In this document: piece by piece, positions 8,321 through 12,467 of the stretch
How positions within the stretch are numbered: the first letter of the stretch is position 1
How the letters are laid out: each line of letters opens with the position of its first letter
Assembly: GCA_029939965.1 (NCBI GenBank)
Contig: JAOZRY010000051.1
Span: 1-12,467, forward strand
Origin: Bacteroidales bacterium
GTDB lineage: Bacteria; Bacteroidota; Bacteroidia; Bacteroidales; 4484-276
Reading direction: 5' to 3'
Length of the DNA: 12,467 bases
Position numbers and translations under genes: made by a program
The notes under the pieces: generated by a model
What the model was told of the DNA's origin: nothing
Databases searched by the model: none
What the model saw: the letters and a program-made list of their open reading frames with translations, nothing else

Positions 8321-8989
8321 TTACAAAAGATCATGCAAATTATCCCGGGTAGTCATGGAATGGATAATCGAAGATTGGGTAATTTCTTCAATTTTACTGT
8401 TGATTTCCGGATTAGAGTTATTGATGTATTTTATGGATAGGTTGATTCCGGTGTTTTCAAAGAAAATGTATCCCCCGGAGCCAACAATTTTGAAATTACC
8501 GGCAACTTTCATATTTTTCTTTCCGGTATATTTTTCGATTAATGCGGCAGCAATTTTTTGATCATCTATTTTGCGCAAATCAGAAAAAAACAATTCGCCA
8601 AAGAAAAAAACATTATCCAAAAAATGATAAACCCTTAACATGCCATAGTTAAAAATGCGCTCTTTACAGGCAATTCTGCGCCATAGATTCTCCCCATATT
8701 TTTCAATATCGTAACACCGATAGCGTTTTCTGATAAAACGAAATTTTCTAAATGACAGGTCGAACTGAATATCACCGAATATAATATCTTTATCAGTCTT
8801 TAGAATTAACAACTCTTTGTGGTTATGTATTGCTTGTATGAGGTGTGTAACTGGATCTGACTTGGAACAAGGTTGCAAATATTTCTTTTTAGACCGGATT
8901 AATCCGTTGCTGTTTCGATAGTTATTCTGAAATGTATAACTAAATTTTCCGATAAACAATCGTTGGAGAATAAGCCTGATCGGTAACAT
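8321..8989 (-). CDS. Unrecognised 222-residue protein upstream of porP
   Basis: I do not recognise this protein. It is 222 residues, basic and aromatic-rich, with no signal peptide, no lipobox and no convincing membrane helix; VFFFGELFF (127-135) is too short and contains Glu. The N-terminal half is rich in Arg/Lys (IRSKKKYLQ, RKFRFIRKRYRCYD at 81-94). The C-terminal half looks more like a folded alpha/beta domain: DDQKIAAALIEKYTGKK (142-158), then FKIVGSGGYIFFENTGINLSIKYIN (166-190). A cytoplasmic location is likely. It starts at an ATG with no clear Shine-Dalgarno and ends 166 bases before porP on the same strand, with a -7-like box between, so a shared transcript is uncertain. The long open frame without competing ORFs and the coding-like composition support it as a real gene. 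It could be lineage-specific. Confidence 0.7.
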   Translation of the reverse strand: MLPIRLILQRLFIGKFSYTFQNNYRNSNGLIRSKKKYLQPCSKSDPVTHLIQAIHNHKELLILKTDKDIIFGDIQFDLSFRKFRFIRKRYRCYDIEKYGENLWRRIACKERIFNYGMLRVYHFLDNVFFFGELFFSDLRKIDDQKIAAALIEKYTGKKNMKVAGNFKIVGSGGYIFFENTGINLSIKYINNSNPEINSKIEEITQSSIIHSMTTRDNLHDLL

Positions 8990-9045
8990 GAATTAGGATT
9001 TTAAAAAAAAATAGGCGTGCAAGATAGTTATTTTTGTTTGAGGGT

Positions 9046-9190
9046 AAAAAAAAATGGCCTAAAAAATAAGTTTGGGAGCGGGGAGATAAAAACGAATTCT
9101 AAAAAAAGTATTGTAAACTTATCTCCCTGCTTTAGGTTGACTCCCAAACTACCCCTTAAAACCAATTATTAAAAAACAACCATGATTTAG
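9046..9190 (-). ncRNA. Candidate small RNA or structured leader with a long two-part hairpin
   Basis: A minus-strand transcript from the promoter at 9197-9228 would run through a strong hairpin. The outer stem pairs AGTTTGGGAG (9069-9078) with CTCCCAAACT (9141-9150), 10 bp. The inner stem pairs 9079-9089 with 9119-9129, 11 bp including one G-U. An 11-base bulge (9130-9140) lies on one side, and the apical loop is 29 bases (9090-9118). The hairpin is followed on the minus strand by TTATTTTTT and then a run of nine T (9046-9054), so it may end its own transcript. GGGAG occurs twice in one arm and CTCCC twice in the other, so two alternative pairings exist. It could be a free RNA of about 125-145 nt, a 5' leader of the 222-residue gene, or a genomic palindromic repeat. 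I cannot assign it to a known RNA family. Confidence 0.5.
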
Positions 9191-9196
9191 TCGTTG

Positions 9197-9228
9197 CAAA
9201 CATACAACCATTATTAGGATGTAACAAA
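9197..9228 (-). promoter_or_regulatory. Bacteroidota-type promoter (TTTG-N20-TATGTTTG)
   Basis: Reading the minus strand, TTTG (9225-9228) is separated by exactly 20 bases from TATGTTTG (9197-9204), an exact TAnnTTTG. Both boxes and the spacing fit the Bacteroidota -33/-7 promoter, which makes this the best promoter in the window. The start point should be near 9190. The first ORF downstream starts 200 bases further on, at 8989, beyond the hairpin at 9069-9150. Confidence 0.6.
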
Positions 9229-9386
9229 TAAAATTTGGTCTTTTATTATCACAAAAATTGCACAATTGCATAAAATTAAACCGGATAAATTTCTAATACC
9301 TAAATTAATTACCAGAGAAACAATAGCTTAGGAATGAATTTTGAATCTGGAACTGATAAAGAGAAAATCATATAATTACACATACT
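9229..9386. other. Spacer after the PAS-LuxR gene, nothing convincing seen
   Basis: These 158 AT-rich bases hold no ORF of note and no hairpin that would make a good terminator for the regulator gene. The only pattern is a direct repeat of AATTGCA with a one-base spacer (about 9257-9271). Confidence 0.6.
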
Positions 9387-11018
9387 TTAAAACTGGTTCA
9401 GGAATTTTGTCAGGTTATCAGTTCTTTTTAAATGTAATTTCTTTCTTAATCTCGATCTTGCCATTTCTATGCTGCGAATGCTTTGATGGGTGATATTAGA
9501 AATGTCTTTGGTGGATAGGTTCATTTTGAGAAAAGCGCTGATTTTTCTTTCATTACCCGTAAGACTTGGAAAGGCATGAAATATATTTTTGTAAAATGAT
9601 TGATTAATTTGCCCAAAGGTTGTTTCAAACTGTGTCCAAAAATCCTCATTCGTCTTGTTTTTTAATTCACGTATTATCGATTTGGTTTTTGCATACATTT
9701 TTTCAGGTGGTATAATAATCAAATTTTCAAGTTGATTAACCAAATTGTTGACCAGTTCATTTTTTTCGATAAGCTGTGTAACCTTCGAGTTTAACTCCTG
9801 AGTTTTTGCCTGAAGTTCCAACTCAAGTTGTTCTTTCTCTTTTTGCAAAAGCGATCTTTCAAGTTTTTCTGCCTTTTTTTCGTAGCTAATATCTTTTACG
9901 TAAACTCCTAATTGTAGTGGTTTCCCGGCATAATCGTTGATAATCCAACAGGTAACTCGAACCGGAATATGATTTCCTGATTTGGTTAAATACACTTTTT
10001 CGAAAATCTCTGAATCCTTACTTTTGGTTAATGCTCGATTAATAAAGTTAATCTCGGTTTCTTTGTCGGTATTGGTTGAAATATCGTTGAAGCAGAGCGC
10101 CACAATCTCATCATCAGTGTAGTTGAGCAGCTTTTGAAAAGCCTTATTTGCTGATAAAAACCGGCCTTTAAGATTAGTGATAACGATGCCATCAGGAGAC
10201 GAATCGAATAGTAATCTGAATTTTTTTTCTGATCTCACCAATGCATCCTCGGCATTTTTTCGTTCGGTAATATCCATCGAAAACCCAATTACTCCAACAA
10301 TTTCTCCCTTGGTGTTGCGATAAGGCATTTTATCGGTTATAAACCATTTGGAGTGATCGGTAATTAATGGTTCGATAATATTGCGCTTGGGCAAACCGGT
10401 TTCTATTACTTCCAAATCATCTTTCCAATATTCTTCGGCATAGTTTTCGGCTCCGGAAACTTCAATAAGATTCCTGCCTGAAATGTTTTCCATACTTAAA
10501 CCTGTTTGCTCTTCAAAGGTTTTGTTTATGGAGATAATGCAGTTGTTGGTATCTTTTACAAATACCATTGCCGGAATAGAATCCAGGATCATTTGCCGGG
10601 TAGCTTGCTCTTGAAATAGTTTTTTTTCGAGGATTTTCTGGTCGGAAATATCGCGAATGAAGGTTAATGTTGCCGGAAGATTATTATAGCTGATTTTTTT
10701 GCATATCACATCCGTATCAATACCTCTTCCTTTTAATGGGGCTACCCTAACTTCGAAATGGCACTCATTGTGGTCGATCAATGCCTTAAGCTTAGTTTCC
10801 CATTTCGAAGCCTTTAATTTAAAAATGGAATTAAGTTTTGGCCTCTCTTCATCTGTAATTTTACACTTGAGCATTAGGCATGCCAATTGGTTAGCATAAA
10901 TTATTTCCTGGTTTTGGTTTGAAATAATAATTGCAAAGGGAGATTGATTAACAACCTGAAAATAATCGAAGGGAGCTATTTTGTAATTGTAGGAATTTGT
11001 TTGAAGTTCAGACACCAT
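9387..11018 (-). CDS. One-component regulator: three PAS domains and LuxR-type HTH
   Basis: This is a probable cytoplasmic sensor-regulator. From the ATG at 11018 it has 543 residues. PAS 1 lies at about 17-125, PAS 2 at about 141-253 (DSIPAMVFVKDTNNCIISIN, ending GFSMDITERK) and PAS 3 at about 265-378 (LLFDSSPDGIVITN, ending VYVKDIS). A coiled coil follows (about 379-435, KEKEQLELELQAKTQEL). The C-terminal LuxR/GerE-like HTH (about 488-535) carries GNERKISAFLKMNLSTKDISNI and SIEMARSRLRKKLHLKR, the form common in Bacteroidota. There is no histidine kinase, receiver or transmembrane segment, so signal input and DNA binding would be in one soluble protein. The signal is unknown; no haem- or flavin-binding residues are obvious. 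I preferred the ATG over a TTG six codons upstream. It has no evident operon partner, and a link to the nearby T9SS genes is only proximity. Confidence 0.9.
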   Translation of the reverse strand: MVSELQTNSYNYKIAPFDYFQVVNQSPFAIIISNQNQEIIYANQLACLMLKCKITDEERPKLNSIFKLKASKWETKLKALIDHNECHFEVRVAPLKGRGIDTDVICKKISYNNLPATLTFIRDISDQKILEKKLFQEQATRQMILDSIPAMVFVKDTNNCIISINKTFEEQTGLSMENISGRNLIEVSGAENYAEEYWKDDLEVIETGLPKRNIIEPLITDHSKWFITDKMPYRNTKGEIVGVIGFSMDITERKNAEDALVRSEKKFRLLFDSSPDGIVITNLKGRFLSANKAFQKLLNYTDDEIVALCFNDISTNTDKETEINFINRALTKSKDSEIFEKVYLTKSGNHIPVRVTCWIINDYAGKPLQLGVYVKDISYEKKAEKLERSLLQKEKEQLELELQAKTQELNSKVTQLIEKNELVNNLVNQLENLIIIPPEKMYAKTKSIIRELKNKTNEDFWTQFETTFGQINQSFYKNIFHAFPSLTGNERKISAFLKMNLSTKDISNITHQSIRSIEMARSRLRKKLHLKRTDNLTKFLNQF

Positions 11019-11324
11019 TATAGTTTTTGAAATCAATTTTACGGGCTTGTATGCTATCTACAAATACAGCATATTTTTTTGCAAATACAACAGCAACAAC
11101 TACCAAAGGGTTTGTAATTAGTGTTTGTCCATAATGTCCGATTTCTTCGTTACGCTTGTCTTTACTTTTGTAAATGACTGTTTTCAACACAAGTCCAACG
11201 ATGATATCGGTGTTTTCCGGTGCACACTAATTAAATAACTTGATCATTCAGGCTGGTTCTAATACATGCTAACCGTTTCGAAACAAAACCAAGACAAGTT
11301 ATTAAAAAGCCTTTATTGGGAAAG
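11019..11324. other. Intergenic region between rseP and the PAS-LuxR gene
   Basis: This is 306 bases without a supported gene. On the minus strand there are several TATTTG-like sequences (for example TGTATTTG near 11059 and 11080) but no exact TAnnTTTG with a matching -33 box. There is no strong terminator for rseP; GCTATTGGAATAGC (11324-11337) at its stop codon is a short palindrome without a T-run. A 60-codon frame beginning with GTG overlaps the regulator start and was not accepted. Confidence 0.6.
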
Positions 11325-12467
11325 CTATTGGAATAGCCGTATTATGTCGTTACCATTAGCAAAAATCAACAAGCCAAATAAAATAACCATACCAACAACT
11401 TGGGCGTATTCCATAAATTTATCGCTTGGCTTGCGGCGGGCAACAATCTCATATAATAAAAACATTACATGTCCACCATCAAGAGCCGGGATTGGTAAAA
11501 TATTCAAAATAGCAAGCATGATTGAAAGAAAAGCCGTTAGCTCCCAAAAGACGCGCCAATTCCATGATGAGGGGAAAAAGGAACCAATTGTAATAAAGCC
11601 ACCAAGGCCTTTATAGGCACCTGTTTCCGGGTTAAACAAAAGTTTGAATTGCCTAACATAATCTACAAGTCTTTGATTAGCCATCTGAAAACCAGCGGGG
11701 ATGGATTGGGTCAGTGAATATTCCTGTTTTTCAAATTTGTAAATCCCCATTTCTTCCAACTGATCTGCAGGAAGTAAGCCCCATTCAACGCCAATTTTCC
11801 CATCGTCGTTAATTTTCATTGCAATCTGAAGGGTTTCATTATCGCGCTCTACATCAACAGAAATAGTCTGACCTTTAAGTTTTTCAGCAATTTGCGGGAA
11901 TTCGTCATAATATTTTAGAGGAACTCCATTGATCCCAATAATGCGATCTTTTCGTTGTAAGCCAGCATCAGCATTGTGCGAATTTTCGGGAACATTCGCA
12001 ATTACAAAAGGGTAACGTGGTAAAAGTGTAGCTCCGCGCTTTTCTGATAATTGGCCGGCAAGGTCTTTTGGAATAACAATTTCGAGTAGCTCTCCATTTC
12101 GGTCGATGGTCATTTTGTTGGAGTAAAGCATCTCTATCAAAATTCCATTATACCGCAGTGGGGGTTCGTTCCCATCGATGAGTACAACCTTATCTCCCGT
12201 TTTTAATCCTGCATCCAATAATACCGAATCTGCAACCCAATATCCATCAGTAAGGTTTTTTGTAGGTAGATATTTTTCGCCATAACTGAATAAGATTACC
12301 GTATAGATCACAATGGCCAAAATGGCATTCATTAATACACCACCCAGCATAATAATTAGTCTTTGCCAGGTTGGTTTTGAGCGAAATTCCCAAGGCTGTG
12401 GAGGCTTTTTCATTTGCTCCTTATCCATCGATTCGTCAATCATTCCTGATATTTTTACATATCCACC
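11325..12467 (-). CDS. rseP: RseP-type site-2 protease, M50 family (N-terminus cut by window edge)
   Basis: RseP is an inner-membrane zinc metalloprotease that cuts transmembrane substrates such as anti-sigma factors and leftover signal peptides. The frame is open to the window edge, so 380 residues are visible and the gene begins outside. The first residues, GGYVKISGM, are the family's conserved stretch just after the first membrane helix; the zinc-binding HExxH must therefore lie outside the window. Visible parts (numbered from the window edge) are a membrane helix at about 36-60 (IIMLGGVLMNAILAIVIY), a PDZ-like region (about 78-140) and a clearer PDZ domain (about 153-223, with ADAGLQRKDRIIGINGVPL). 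The second active-site motif NILPIPALDGGH (322-333) supplies a zinc-binding Asp, and a final helix is near 355-373. The ATG at 12443 is an internal Met, not the start. Confidence 0.95.
   Translation of the reverse strand, partial: GGYVKISGMIDESMDKEQMKKPPQPWEFRSKPTWQRLIIMLGGVLMNAILAIVIYTVILFSYGEKYLPTKNLTDGYWVADSVLLDAGLKTGDKVVLIDGNEPPLRYNGILIEMLYSNKMTIDRNGELLEIVIPKDLAGQLSEKRGATLLPRYPFVIANVPENSHNADAGLQRKDRIIGINGVPLKYYDEFPQIAEKLKGQTISVDVERDNETLQIAMKINDDGKIGVEWGLLPADQLEEMGIYKFEKQEYSLTQSIPAGFQMANQRLVDYVRQFKLLFNPETGAYKGLGGFITIGSFFPSSWNWRVFWELTAFLSIMLAILNILPIPALDGGHVMFLLYEIVARRKPSDKFMEYAQVVGMVILFGLLIFANGNDIIRLFQ

Noticed and set aside
9067..9074. Plus-strand TAAGTTTG, an exact -7 box
   Set aside because: The nearest TTTG is 26 bases upstream, too far, and the box lies inside the hairpin arm; there is no plus-strand gene downstream.
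9069..9150. The inverted repeat as the ends of a small transposable element (MITE)
   Set aside because: No target-site duplication is visible next to AGTTTGGGAG/CTCCCAAACT and no second copy occurs in the window; the promoter and T-runs fit an RNA better, although a genome-wide copy count would be needed to exclude it.
11008..11190. A 60-codon minus-strand frame starting with GTG and overlapping the start of the PAS-LuxR gene
   Set aside because: It begins with a non-ATG codon, has no recognisable domain, upstream box or Shine-Dalgarno, and overlaps the better supported regulator start.
11324..11337. Palindrome GCTATTGGAATAGC at the rseP stop as a terminator
   Set aside because: The arms are 6 bp with a 2-base loop and no T-run follows, so it cannot form a usable terminator hairpin.
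1..12467. CRISPR array, tRNA, rRNA, insertion sequence or prophage
   Set aside because: No regularly spaced repeats, no tRNA-like cloverleaf, no rRNA stretches and no transposase or integrase motifs were seen on either strand.

Overview
The window is AT-rich chromosomal DNA from a gliding/Por-lineage member of the Bacteroidota. Three things support this: a complete porP-gldK-gldL-gldM-gldN locus (the type IX secretion system, T9SS, core), Bacteroidota-type -7 promoter boxes (TAnnTTTG), and start regions with little or no Shine-Dalgarno signal. The gene order porP-K-L-M-N is the one known from the Porphyromonas por operon. Together with the long GldL, this leans towards Bacteroidales/Marinilabiliales-like bacteria rather than Flavobacterium, but that placement is inference.

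Every gene I can support is on the minus strand, so transcription runs from high to low coordinates. In that direction: (1) rseP, an M50 site-2 protease cut by the window edge at its N-terminus (11325-12467). (2) A 306-base spacer. (3) A one-component regulator with three PAS domains, a coiled coil and a LuxR-type HTH (9387-11018). (4) A 397-base spacer with a well-formed minus-strand promoter (9197-9228) followed by a long two-part hairpin (9069-9150), a candidate small RNA or structured leader. (5) An unrecognised 222-residue protein (8321-8989). (6) porP/sprF (7204-8154). (7) gldK, gldL, gldM and gldN with gaps of 41, 33 and 21 bases (1960-6962). (8) An intrinsic terminator (1903-1933). (9) recG, cut by the window edge at its C-terminus (1-1868).

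How the genes work together: GldL and GldM form the inner-membrane proton-driven motor of the T9SS. GldM reaches across the periplasm to the ring made of the lipoprotein GldK and its partner GldN. PorP/SprF is an outer-membrane-associated component of the same system. The terminator after gldN separates this operon from recG, a DNA repair helicase with no link to secretion. The PAS-LuxR protein could be a nearby regulator, but nothing in the sequence ties it to the T9SS genes.

I see no wholly new multi-gene system. The observations most worth following are the promoter-plus-hairpin element at 9046-9228, the five-heptad repeats in the long cytoplasmic tail of GldL, and the unrecognised gene upstream of porP.
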